Origin: Myxococcales bacterium 68-20
GTDB lineage: Bacteria > Myxococcota_A > Polyangia > Polyangiales > Polyangiaceae
Assembly: GCA_001899635.1 (NCBI GenBank)
Contig: MKVQ01000006.1
Coordinates: 155,835 to 219,834 of the forward strand
Direction: 5' to 3'
Length of the DNA: 64,000 nucleotides
Below are positions 53,814 to 62,296 of the stretch, piece after piece (within the stretch, counting starts at the first letter, position 1; the number at the start of each line of letters is the position of its first letter). Position numbers and translations under genes: made by a program. Under the pieces are notes generated by a model. The model was not told the DNA's origin. It saw nothing but the letters and a program-made list of their open reading frames with translations, and did no database searches.

Positions 53814-55091
53814 TCAACGCGCGGCGCCGGCGTCCTTTTCTCGTTCTCTCTCTCGTTCTCTGGCATTGGCCAGCATCGAGACGATGCGCGTGACGCGCCC
53901 CCGGAGCTCCGGCCCCTTCGGGATGAAGTCCTGCGCGCCGAGCTCCAGCATCAACCCGACGTCCGTCGGAGAGCCGCCCGCGCTCATCGCGACGACGGTC
54001 GAGGCATCGACGAGGTGAACACCGCGCAGGTACGTGAAGAGCTCGAAGCCGCTCATCTTCGGCATGTGCAGATCGAGGAAGACGAGACGCGGTGGCTTCC
54101 GCCGGAACTGCTCGAGCGCTTGTTGCGCGTCCGCCACGACGTTGATCTCCGCGCCCGGCGCCGCCTGCTTCACGTAGAGCGCGACGAGCCGGGCGATATC
54201 GGTGTCGTCGTCGACGATGAGCACGGAGAGGCGGCTCGGCTCAGCGACCTCGCGCGAGATCTCCTCCTTCGCCGCCCGCAGCTGCCACACGACCGCGTCC
54301 ATCGACACCGGACGATCGTTCGGGTCCTTCGCCATCAGCGAAGTCACGAGCTCGCTCAGCCGGCGCGGGACCTTCGCCGCGTCGGAGAGCTTCGGAATCG
54401 CGGCGTCGGCGTGGGCGATGAGGACGTCGATCGGGTCCTCACCGTGGTACGGGAGCTTCCCCGCCAGCATGCGATAGGCGAGCACGCCGAACGCATAGAC
54501 GTCCGCGAGGTGGCGCTCGTTTCCGAGCTGATGGCCGGAGACGATCTCCGGTGCCATGTAGTCGGGCGTGCCCGCGACGATGCCGCGATCGGGCTCGTAC
54601 GCCGCACGCACGAGCCCGAGGTCCATCAAGACGACACGCCCGCTCGCAGCGAGCAGGATGTTCTCGGGCTTGATGTCGCCATGAGAAATGCCGGCGCGGT
54701 GGATGGCGGCCATGCCGTCGGCGATCGCCACGAGCACGTCGAGCCGCTCTGGCAGCGGCATTCCCTGGCCGAGCCGGTCGAGGTGATGGGCGAGGGTCAC
54801 GCCGGAGACGTGCTCCATCACCATGTAGTCGATACCGTGGTGGCAGCCGAGCGCGTAGACGCTGACGACCCCGGGATGACGGAGCGCTGCGAGCGCGCGC
54901 GCTTCGTTCCGGATCGAGAACCTAAGCTCGATGTCGGCGAAGTTGGCCTTGATCGCGACGCGACGGACGAGGCCGACGTCCTGGGCATCGAAGACCTGCC
55001 CCATCCCGCCACACCCGAGGACCGCACGGATCTCGTAGGTGTCCGAGAGCAGCTCTCCGATTCGGAAGATGGTCTTCTCAGGATCCGTCAC
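53814..55091 (-). CDS. Ser/Thr protein kinase fused to a response-regulator receiver domain
   Basis: 425 residues. Residues 15-280 are a Hanks-type kinase: Gly loop LGCGGMGQVFDA (25-36), Lys48 in VAIKAN, catalytic loop HGDIKPEN (137-144; Asp139, Gly replacing the usual Arg), DLG at 157-159 in place of DFG, and APE at 180-182. Residues 288-400 are a CheY-like receiver with DDD at 294-296, phospho-acceptor Asp340 (VFLDLHMPKMSG), Ser370 and Lys392, a complete acidic pocket. The end (AREREREREKDAGAAR) is low-complexity from a CT-rich DNA repeat. Kinase and receiver in one chain suggests a link between Ser/Thr and His-Asp phosphorelay signalling. No membrane helix. Confidence 0.93.
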   Translation of the reverse strand: MTDPEKTIFRIGELLSDTYEIRAVLGCGGMGQVFDAQDVGLVRRVAIKANFADIELRFSIRNEARALAALRHPGVVSVYALGCHHGIDYMVMEHVSGVTLAHHLDRLGQGMPLPERLDVLVAIADGMAAIHRAGISHGDIKPENILLAASGRVVLMDLGLVRAAYEPDRGIVAGTPDYMAPEIVSGHQLGNERHLADVYAFGVLAYRMLAGKLPYHGEDPIDVLIAHADAAIPKLSDAAKVPRRLSELVTSLMAKDPNDRPVSMDAVVWQLRAAKEEISREVAEPSRLSVLIVDDDTDIARLVALYVKQAAPGAEINVVADAQQALEQFRRKPPRLVFLDLHMPKMSGFELFTYLRGVHLVDASTVVAMSAGGSPTDVGLMLELGAQDFIPKGPELRGRVTRIVSMLANAREREREREKDAGAAR

Positions 55092-55213
55092 GCGTCCTCG
55101 AGCTTCTCCCTGAGCCGAAGCTTAGCCGCTCCGCAGACGCCTGGCCCACGAAGTAGAGGCGGCGACGGCTTTCACGATTCCGGCGCGAGCTCGAGGACGG
55201 ACGGGCTGGCGCA

Positions 55214-56530
55214 TCATGGGCAGACGCGACGCTCGAGCCAGGTGACGGTCGGGTCGCCGTAGAGCACCCACAGCGCACCGCTCCCGTCTTCGACGAGCGC
55301 GACGTCGGTGACGCGGTTGCCGGAGGCGATCTCGCCGTACGACGTGAACACGCCTGCAGCATCCACGCGCCCGAGCTCCAGGATCCGCGGCACTCCGGGG
55401 GCGCTCGCCCGCGGGCGGACACGCGCGATCCACGCGCTCTTGCCGTCGCGCGCGGGCGTCGCCGCGATCGGCGCCGGGTCGATCCCGTTCGGATAGTCCG
55501 ACCATACGGCGGGGACGTCGTCCTTCGGAGGCTCCTCGATGGGGAGCGTGGCCATCCCGAATTCGATCGTCTCGCGTGGCATCGGCACGAAGGCGAAGCC
55601 TCGCGTACCCCCGACGGGGGCGACCGCGAAATCGATCCCGCGCTCCGGCGCGCCGCCGACGAAGACGACCGCGTCCGTCCCGAGCACCAGGTCGTCCTCG
55701 CGGAGCGAGAGCGGGCGAGCGTGGATCGGGACCATCGCAGTACGCGTGTCGAGATAGACGGCCACCGGGGTCTCGCCGCGCGGAAGGAAGCGGAGGGTCG
55801 TCGCTCCCGCCCCGTCATCCGAGAGCCGCACGGGCTCGCGCTCGTCGAGGGCCACGAACGCCTGGAGCATCTCTCCCTCCGTCGTCCTGCGCACGTCGAG
55901 GAAGGCAACCACGGAGTGGTCCGGACCGAGCGAGGCCGCGGCGATGCGCGTGCCCGAGCGACTCTTCGCGATCGTCTTGGAGCTGCCGATGGCCGCCCTG
56001 CTGCCGTGCTCGTCGCCTGCGAGGACGGTCCGGACGATCGGCCCTCCCGGCCCCTGGCAATAGGCGAAGCGGCCGGCGAGCTCGCACGGAGGCCATCGCA
56101 TCCCGATGAACGACGAGGGGCGCGGCGGAACGACCGGGCGCGCGTTCTTCGGCGGGACCGGCCCGATCGCGACGGGGTAGACGCGCGGCCTGCCCGCATC
56201 GTTCGCGACCAGACGGAGCTCGTGCCCGACGACGGAGAGCGCGGCCGGACCGCGAAACGGCTGCTCGGCGGGACCATAGACGACGCGGCACGACGACGAG
56301 AGACCTGCGTCTCCATACGGGTCGAACTCCGCCGCGCTGGCATCGGGAACCGCGCCGGCGTCTGCAGGAGCTACCTCGGCGGCGACGGCCGCGTCCGTGA
56401 TCGCGATCGGACGCGCGGCGGAGGAAGTGGCCGCCTCGGAAGCGTCTCGGCCGGCCTCCGGCAGATCCTCACATCGCTTGCATGATACAAGCATCAACAC
56501 GGCCGCTGCGAGCGGACGGACACGACGCAC
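55214..56530 (-). CDS. Lipoprotein with beta-propeller-like repeats
   Basis: 438 residues from ATG 56530 (MRRVRPLAAAVLMLVSCKRC), a lipoprotein signal with lipobox LVSC, then an Ala-rich acidic linker. The mature part has repeated beta-rich units containing Asp-Gly turns (VVGHELRLVANDAGRPRVYP, GTRIAAASLGPDHSVVAFLD, GGTRGFAFVPMPRETIEFGM) that could be propeller blades. No enzyme motif is recognised. It precedes the kinase gene by 123 bp on the same strand. Confidence 0.6.
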   Translation of the reverse strand: MRRVRPLAAAVLMLVSCKRCEDLPEAGRDASEAATSSAARPIAITDAAVAAEVAPADAGAVPDASAAEFDPYGDAGLSSSCRVVYGPAEQPFRGPAALSVVGHELRLVANDAGRPRVYPVAIGPVPPKNARPVVPPRPSSFIGMRWPPCELAGRFAYCQGPGGPIVRTVLAGDEHGSRAAIGSSKTIAKSRSGTRIAAASLGPDHSVVAFLDVRRTTEGEMLQAFVALDEREPVRLSDDGAGATTLRFLPRGETPVAVYLDTRTAMVPIHARPLSLREDDLVLGTDAVVFVGGAPERGIDFAVAPVGGTRGFAFVPMPRETIEFGMATLPIEEPPKDDVPAVWSDYPNGIDPAPIAATPARDGKSAWIARVRPRASAPGVPRILELGRVDAAGVFTSYGEIASGNRVTDVALVEDGSGALWVLYGDPTVTWLERRVCP

Positions 56531-56571
56531 CGCGTTGTTCTACACGAGGTCGACACGAGAGTGAACGGCCC

Positions 56572-58158
56572 TCAGGCGCGCGTCGCCCATGCCAGCGGGC
56601 GTGCCGCCGAACGCGCGAGCAGCGCCATTGCGCGCTTCGCTGCCGTGCCCCGTCGCTCGTCGACCGGAGCAGCGGCGCGGGGAGGCCGGCCGAGATCGGC
56701 GAGGATCCGATCGGCGCATTCCATCGCGCTTGCCGCAGCAAGCTCGGTGCCGACGCCGCGAGCGCCGGCGTTGCACCCCGCAAGGTAGAGTCCGCAGATC
56801 GGCGTACGCACCGGCGGACGACGGCGGCCGACCTGCTCGGGCGTCTGCCCGGTCGATACCGCCGGGCCGAACTCCTTCCCGATCCAGCTCTCGATGAACT
56901 CGACATCGAACGTGTCGATGAAGAGCGCGTGCTCATCGAGCCCCGGCACGACGCGCCGGATCGTCCGGAGCATCGTCTCCTCCCAGACCTTCGGGGGCGA
57001 GGTCAGCGCGACGTCGGTCGTCGGCGCGACGGCGCATACCGTGAGGAGCTGATGGCCCGGCGGAGCGAGCGACGGGTCGAAGTTCGTCGGGATCGGACAG
57101 TAGAAGGGGACGATGGGCGGGACCTCTCCGCGCGTGAGGTGGCGGAACATCTCCTTCATGTCGTTCGTGCCGACGCTCGCGAGATCGACCCCCTCGCCTA
57201 CCCCGCCGACGATACAGCCGGCATCGACGAGCTTCTTGTCGAGGCCGATCTTCGCCTGAACCGCGATGTACGAGCCGCGGATCTTCTTCGCGCGGTCGAC
57301 GTAGTCGGCCGGAAAGTGCTCGGGCCCGACGAGCCGGCCCACCGTCGTGCGGATGCTCGACGTCGAGACGACGACGTCGGCCGGGAGGACCGTGCCGTCG
57401 CTCAGCTCGACACCGGTCGTCCGACCGCGCTCGACGAGGATCTTCTTCACGCCGGTGCCGACCCGGACCTCGGCACCGCGCTCCTTGGCGAGTCGGACGT
57501 ACGTCTCCGGGATCGCGATCGACCCGCCGAGCGGATAGCTGAGCGCGTTGTCGCGCGCCATCTTACGGAAGCAGTAGAGCGCCTCGCCGGCGGAGACCTC
57601 CCAGTACGGGAGGATGAAGTAGAGCCCGAGCAGGAAGCCGAAGACGCCGATCGTGGGTGCGTGATCCGTGAACGGCTCGATGAACTCCTCGATCGTGCGG
57701 TGGTCCCAGCGCTCCACGTCCTCGTCGCTCATCGAGAGGATGTGCGTGAACAGCTTCGCCGCGCGGATCGCCTCGGTGATCGAGAGGTCGAGCGCCATCG
57801 CGAGCTCGACGGCGAAGCGCGGCATCCGCCGGAGGTCGGAGGGGACGGCCACGCGCTGCACGTGATGGCGGTCGGTGGGCTCGAAGAAGCGCAGCTCGGC
57901 GATGTCACGCGTGCGAATGAACCGGATCGCGCCGTCGTCGTTCGTGCGCCGCAGCACGTCACCGAGCGGCCCGCGGTTGCCGCGGCAGAACATGTGCGTG
58001 CCGATGTCGACGTGAAAGCCTTGCTTCTGGTAGCCGGAGCACGAGCCGCCGAGGCGCCGGTTCTTTTCGACCAGAGTGACCTTCAGCCCGGCATGCGCGA
58101 GCAACAGCGCGGACGCGCTTCCCCCGATCCCCGCCCCGATGACGACCGCCCGCGCCAT
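56572..58158 (-). CDS. FAD-dependent phytoene desaturase-like oxidoreductase
   Basis: 528 residues. The dinucleotide-binding motif is AVVIGAGIGGSASALLLAHA (residues 4-23) with EKNRRLGGSCSGYQKQGFHV next, and the FAD-binding end LYLAGCNAGARGVGTELAAA near 485. Region 290-340 (GVKKILVERGRTTGVELSDG, TVLPADVVVSTSSIRTTVGR) and the overall length match CrtI/CrtD-type carotenoid desaturases and related amine-oxidase-fold proteins. ATG 58158 is set by the GAGIGG motif. No carotenoid genes are adjacent, so the substrate is open. A hairpin separates it from the yceI gene upstream. Confidence 0.82.
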   Translation of the reverse strand: MARAVVIGAGIGGSASALLLAHAGLKVTLVEKNRRLGGSCSGYQKQGFHVDIGTHMFCRGNRGPLGDVLRRTNDDGAIRFIRTRDIAELRFFEPTDRHHVQRVAVPSDLRRMPRFAVELAMALDLSITEAIRAAKLFTHILSMSDEDVERWDHRTIEEFIEPFTDHAPTIGVFGFLLGLYFILPYWEVSAGEALYCFRKMARDNALSYPLGGSIAIPETYVRLAKERGAEVRVGTGVKKILVERGRTTGVELSDGTVLPADVVVSTSSIRTTVGRLVGPEHFPADYVDRAKKIRGSYIAVQAKIGLDKKLVDAGCIVGGVGEGVDLASVGTNDMKEMFRHLTRGEVPPIVPFYCPIPTNFDPSLAPPGHQLLTVCAVAPTTDVALTSPPKVWEETMLRTIRRVVPGLDEHALFIDTFDVEFIESWIGKEFGPAVSTGQTPEQVGRRRPPVRTPICGLYLAGCNAGARGVGTELAAASAMECADRILADLGRPPRAAAPVDERRGTAAKRAMALLARSAARPLAWATRA

Positions 58159-58272
58159 GCCGGGAAGCGTACCGCAATCGGGGTCGGGGCTCCCCGAACG
58201 GCGAACGCAGCAACCGTCGCTGCGATCGGTCCGCGCAGGCGCACCGGCTGCGCTCGGGCACTCCGTGCGAGA

Positions 58273-58310
58273 CGGCAGGAGCGCAGCGGTCTCCGACTGC
58301 GCTCCTGCCG
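58273..58310 (-). terminator. 14-bp hairpin between YceI and oxidoreductase genes
   Basis: CGGCAGGAGCGCAG and CTGCGCTCCTGCCG pair perfectly around a 10-base loop, 13 bp past the yceI-type stop in the transcript direction. No T-tract follows, so termination is likely but unproven. Confidence 0.5.
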
Positions 58311-58322
58311 CGCTCTAGGAGC

Positions 58323-58862
58323 TTACGCCGTCGCGGCGACGTCTGCGGCGATCGCCTCGACGTCGACCTCGATCTTCACCTTCTCGCCGACCGCGACGCC
58401 GCCCGTCTCGAGCAGCGCGTTGTAGCTCACGCCGAAGTCCTTCCGGTTGATCGTGGTACGCGCGCTGAGCCCCGCGACCGTCTTGCCCCACGGGTTCTTC
58501 GACGTGCCGTGGAACTCCACCTCGAGCGCGATGGGCTTGGTCACACCGCGGATCGTGATGTCGCCGTGCACGGTGAACTCGCCGTCGCCCTTCGGCTCGA
58601 TGCGCGAGCTCTTGAAGGTGATCTTCGGGTGGTTCGGGGCGTCGAAGAAGTCGTTGTTGCGCAGGTGGTCGTCGCGCTGCGAGTTGCCGGTCTCGATGCT
58701 GGCGACGTCAATCTCTCCTTCGAAGGTGGAGCGCGTGAAATCGACAGGGTCGATCTGCACCGCGCCGCGGTACTGCTTGAACTGACCGCGCACGGTCGTG
58801 ACCATCATGTGCTTCACGGAGAAGCCGACGTGCGTGTGGACCTCGTCGATGAGCCAGGACAT
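58323..58862 (-). CDS. YceI-family polyisoprenoid-binding-like protein
   Basis: 179 residues from ATG 58862, with GAGGAG eight bases upstream. Family hallmarks: WLIDEVHTHVGFSVKHMMVT, DVASIETGNSQRDDHLRNND, FDAPNHPKITFKSSRIEPKG and INRKDFGVSYNALLETGGVA. The YceI fold is a lipocalin-like barrel that binds isoprenoid quinones or amides. No signal peptide is present, unlike E. coli YceI, so it is cytoplasmic. It is divergently transcribed from the LysR-type gene, a frequent arrangement in which the regulator controls the yceI gene. Confidence 0.92.
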   Translation of the reverse strand: MSWLIDEVHTHVGFSVKHMMVTTVRGQFKQYRGAVQIDPVDFTRSTFEGEIDVASIETGNSQRDDHLRNNDFFDAPNHPKITFKSSRIEPKGDGEFTVHGDITIRGVTKPIALEVEFHGTSKNPWGKTVAGLSARTTINRKDFGVSYNALLETGGVAVGEKVKIEVDVEAIAADVAATA

Positions 58863-59084
58863 GGAACGCTCCTCGCGTCGCGATCCACGTGGAGCGCGAC
58901 GCACCTCTGCGGGTGGTTGGGGCGCGAGCCCCAAGTCGTGGGGCGACTGCACCCGATGCTGGAAAGAGCCCGGCGGCCGTGACGGCCTCCACCGGGCAGG
59001 GCGGGGTGGGCTCAGAGTGTGCCCATGACGGCCGCCTGGAACAAGGCTCGAACAAGTGCCAGCATTCGCCCGAAAATGATCCCA

Positions 59085-60029
59085 ATGAACGAGCCTGTCG
59101 AAACGGCCGAGCTTCTCGCGTTCACGCGGGCCGTCGAGGCGAAGTCCCTGTCACGAGCCGCCATCGAGCTCGGTATCCCACGCGCGACGCTCGGCCGACG
59201 TCTGGCGCGTCTCGAGGAGCGCCTCGGCACGCGGCTCCTCCACCGTACGACGCGCAGCCTGTCGCTGACGGAGAGCGGCGACGTGTTCTACCGGCAGTCG
59301 CGCATCGTCCTCGATGCCGTGGCACAAGCGCAGGCAAGCGTTCGCCGAAAGGACAACGTGATGCGCGGCGAGCTCCGCGTGTCCGTCCCTCCCCTCATCG
59401 ACGACTCGTTCCTGGCGACGATCGCATCGTTCGCGAAGGCACATCCCGACGTCCGTGTGCAGGTCGACTTCTCGACTCGGCTCGTCGACCTGCTGCGCGA
59501 CGGGTACGACGTCGCGCTACGCGCCTCGGCGGAGGTCCAGCCAGGTCTCCTCGCCCGCACCCTCGCGCGCGATCGACTGATCGCGGTCGCCTCGCCCGAG
59601 TACCTCGCGGAGATGGGCACCCCCCGCACGGTGAAGGAGCTCCGCAAGCATCGCTGCCTGACGAGCTTCGCTCGGGGAGAGCTCCCGCAGTCGACCTGGC
59701 CGGTCGGTCGCGGTGTCGTCCACATCGACGCGGCGTTCTCCTCGAACGACCTCCGACTCCTGCGCGAGGCTGCCCTTCGCGGTCTCGGCATCGCGCTACT
59801 GCCGAAGATCGCGCTCGGAGACCTCGTCGAGAGCGGCGCGCTCGTGCACGTGCTGCCCGGCATCGTGCAGGGCGAAAACCGCATCGCCGTGGTCTATCCC
59901 GAGCGCGAGCAGCTTCCCCCGCACGTTCGCGCGTTCGTCGAGGCCCTCGTCGCGTGGGCGCCGGCCCTGAAGGCCTCGAGCATGCGACCGCCGTCGCCGC
60001 CACCCCGGCCCCGCAAGCGTCGCCGCTGA
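59085..60029 (+). CDS. LysR-type transcription regulator
   Basis: 314 residues (ATG 59085; ATG 59076 possible). The N-terminal helix-turn-helix is LLAFTRAVEAKSLSRAAIEL then GIPRATLGRRLARLEERLGT, typical of LTTRs. The effector domain starts about residue 90 (RGELRVSVPPLIDDSFLATI, DVRVQVDFSTRLVDLLRDGY, LARTLARDRLIAVASPEYLA) as in the AaeR/YafC-like group. A basic proline-rich tail (PPSPPPRPRKRRR) is unusual. It faces the yceI-type gene across 222 bp, so both may be controlled from the shared region. Confidence 0.93.
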   Translation: MNEPVETAELLAFTRAVEAKSLSRAAIELGIPRATLGRRLARLEERLGTRLLHRTTRSLSLTESGDVFYRQSRIVLDAVAQAQASVRRKDNVMRGELRVSVPPLIDDSFLATIASFAKAHPDVRVQVDFSTRLVDLLRDGYDVALRASAEVQPGLLARTLARDRLIAVASPEYLAEMGTPRTVKELRKHRCLTSFARGELPQSTWPVGRGVVHIDAAFSSNDLRLLREAALRGLGIALLPKIALGDLVESGALVHVLPGIVQGENRIAVVYPEREQLPPHVRAFVEALVAWAPALKASSMRPPSPPPRPRKRRR

Positions 60030-60089
60030 CCGCGTCCTCCGCTCGCGCGTCCGGTCCTCTGTCGACCCGGCCGAGTCTTCCTGCGTCGG

Positions 60090-60965
60090 TCAGCGAACGA
60101 GCGCGTCGATCAACGTCGCGGCGAAGAACCCCATGCTGACGTAGGCGTTGCAGTCGAAGAACGCCTTCGGGATCTTCGCGAGATCCGCCTCGCCTCCCTT
60201 GCCGCGCACGAGCCGATGCTCGACGACGAGGATCGCCGCGACGAGGCCGACGCCGCCGAGGAACACGGGACCGCGATGGAGCGTGAGCGCCGTCCCCACG
60301 AGGCACGCGATCGTGACCACGTGCGCGATCGCTGCGAAGAGCATCGATCGGCGCGCCCCGAAGCGGGCCGGCACGGATCGCAGCCCCTCGTTCCGATCGA
60401 ACGCCTCGTCCTGGAGCGCGTAGAGGACGTCGAACCCGAAGAGCCAGGTGATGACGGCGACCATGAGGAGCACGATCCCGAGGTTCGGGGATGCGCCCAT
60501 CGCGATCCACGCGCCCCCCGGCGCGAGCGCGAGAGCGAGGCCGAGCCACGCATGCGCCGCCCACGTGAAGCGCTTCGCCAGCGAGTAGCCGAGGAGCACG
60601 AGCAACACCGGCGGGGCGAGCACGGCCGGCCAGAAGCCGAGCGTCGCGGCGATGACGCAGAACGCGAGCCCCGATCCGAGCGCGAGCGCGAGCGCCTCAC
60701 CGGCGGACGTACGCCCCGACGGGACAGGACGCCCCTTCGTGCGGGGGTTCTTCGCGTCGACGTCGCGATCGGCCCAGCGGTTGAATGCCATCGCGCTCGT
60801 GCGCGCCATCACCATGCAGCCGAGCATCGCGAGGAGGCGCAGCGGCGAGAGCGGGATGTGAGGCTCCTGCAGCGCGAGCACGACCGCGCTCGCAGCGAAC
60901 GGCAGTGCGAAGATCGTATGCGAGAAGGTGACGAGCTCACCCCAGCGACGGAGACGCGCGAGCAT
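60090..60965 (-). CDS. UbiA-family prenyltransferase, probably MqnP
   Basis: 291-residue inner-membrane enzyme. Aspartate motifs NRWADRDVD (62-70) and DVLYALQDEAFD (179-190) bind the prenyl diphosphate Mg ions. Eight to nine membrane helices surround them. ATG 60965 shares its A with the stop of the upstream amidohydrolase (TGATG), so it is the last gene of the mqn operon. In the futalosine route this position is taken by the MqnP prenyltransferase for 1,4-dihydroxy-6-naphthoate. Substrate assignment rests on context; the family also includes 4-hydroxybenzoate enzymes. Confidence 0.85.
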   Translation of the reverse strand: MLARLRRWGELVTFSHTIFALPFAASAVVLALQEPHIPLSPLRLLAMLGCMVMARTSAMAFNRWADRDVDAKNPRTKGRPVPSGRTSAGEALALALGSGLAFCVIAATLGFWPAVLAPPVLLVLLGYSLAKRFTWAAHAWLGLALALAPGGAWIAMGASPNLGIVLLMVAVITWLFGFDVLYALQDEAFDRNEGLRSVPARFGARRSMLFAAIAHVVTIACLVGTALTLHRGPVFLGGVGLVAAILVVEHRLVRGKGGEADLAKIPKAFFDCNAYVSMGFFAATLIDALVR

Positions 60966-62296
60966 CAAAAGCCCTCGGCGGTAGTGGATGATTCGGCCAT
61001 CGACGAGCGTTGGTCGAGGCGCGAGACGAGCATGCGGCGCGGGGTGCGAAGGTTGGCGAGGAGGAAGGCCGCGGCGTCGCCGGAGACCGCGCCCTCGACA
61101 CAGAAGATCCCGGGCCTCGCGCCTCGCGCGAGACGACCGAGATCGTCCCTGCCCAACGCGCGAGCGCCGTTCCACGTGGCCATCTTCACGAGCTCCCACT
61201 TGGGCACGTTCGGGAAACGATCGGCGAGCGCCCGCGCCTCGGCGAGCACGTCGAGCGACGTGTTCGACGCGAGCGAATCGGTGCCGAGCGCGGCCTCGAT
61301 ACCGGCATCGCGGACGGCGAGAAGCGGCGGAAGGCGCCCCTCGATGTAGAGGTTCGAGCGCGGGCAGAGGACCACCGGCGCGCCGCTCGCTGCGACCTTC
61401 GAGAGCTCGTCGGGCCGGGCGTCGGCCAGGTGAACGAGCACGACGTTCGGCCGGAGCGCGCCGACGTCGGCGGCGAGATCGAAGAGCGGGCGCCTCGGCC
61501 ACTCGGGGCGCTGCTTGAGCCGGCGCTCGTACCACTCCGGCACCGGCCCGTCGCCGTGCTCGACCGCGCGACGCTCGGCCGCGTGCTCGGCGAGGTGAAT
61601 GCTCGTGCGGAGGCCACGGCGCTCGGCCGACTCGAGGAGGGCGCGGGCGGCGTCGGGGTGGAGCGTGAAGAGCGTGTGCGGAGCCGGCGCGTACGTGAGG
61701 TCGGCGCCGGGCCACCTCGGGACGCGTTCCTCGAGCTCGGCGCGGAGGCCGTCGATCCGACGGAGCACGACGGCGCGATCCATCCCGAGCACCTCGTGGA
61801 AGACACATCCGCCGATCCCGCGCCGCGCGAGGGTCATCACCGCGGCGAGCGAGTTGGTGACGTCACCGACGGCGACGGTCGCCGAGCGCGCAATCTCGTC
61901 GACGCCGAGCTCGATCGCCTCGGAGTCCTCGTCGGCGAGCGTCTCGCTGCGCGTCGTGATGAGGCGATCCACCCACTGGACGAAGCCGTGTCCGCCCGGG
62001 ACCTTCCCGCGCATCGACGAGAGCTCGACATGCGTGTGCGCATTGACGAGCCCGGGGAAGACGACGCCGCGAACGCGCTCGACCGGCAGGCCGGCGTGCT
62101 GCGGCAGCACCGACGTGGCCGGGCCGATCTCGACGACGGTGCCACGCCCATCGACGACGACCGCGCCGTCCGCGATGGACGGCACGTCGCCCGGGAGCAC
62201 GTGATCGGCATGCAGGACCCGGACGGCCACGCCGACGTCCAGGCGCCCGTCGTGCGCACCGGAGACGCGAACGCCGTCCGAGCCCGCCGTGGTCAC
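60965..62296 (-). CDS. Amidohydrolase, probable aminofutalosine deaminase
   Basis: 443 residues from GTG 62296, overlapping the upstream fusion gene by GTGA. Zinc ligands of the metallo-dependent hydrolase fold are VVFPGLVNAHTHVELSSMRG (His87, His89), TSIHLAEHAAERRAVEHG, NVVLVHLADARPDELSKVAA and ALGTDSLASNTSLDVLAEA. This belongs with cytosine-deaminase/ chlorohydrolase-like proteins such as MqnX, which converts aminofutalosine to futalosine. That identity is inferred from position between the MqnA-MqnC fusion and the prenyltransferase. No MqnB or MqnE is seen in the window. Confidence 0.82.
   Translation of the reverse strand: MTTAGSDGVRVSGAHDGRLDVGVAVRVLHADHVLPGDVPSIADGAVVVDGRGTVVEIGPATSVLPQHAGLPVERVRGVVFPGLVNAHTHVELSSMRGKVPGGHGFVQWVDRLITTRSETLADEDSEAIELGVDEIARSATVAVGDVTNSLAAVMTLARRGIGGCVFHEVLGMDRAVVLRRIDGLRAELEERVPRWPGADLTYAPAPHTLFTLHPDAARALLESAERRGLRTSIHLAEHAAERRAVEHGDGPVPEWYERRLKQRPEWPRRPLFDLAADVGALRPNVVLVHLADARPDELSKVAASGAPVVLCPRSNLYIEGRLPPLLAVRDAGIEAALGTDSLASNTSLDVLAEARALADRFPNVPKWELVKMATWNGARALGRDDLGRLARGARPGIFCVEGAVSGDAAAFLLANLRTPRRMLVSRLDQRSSMAESSTTAEGF

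Noticed and set aside
58323..60029. Ubiquinone biosynthesis locus with ubiA
   Set aside because: The prenyltransferase overlaps menaquinone futalosine genes, not ubi genes, and YceI/LysR face away from it.
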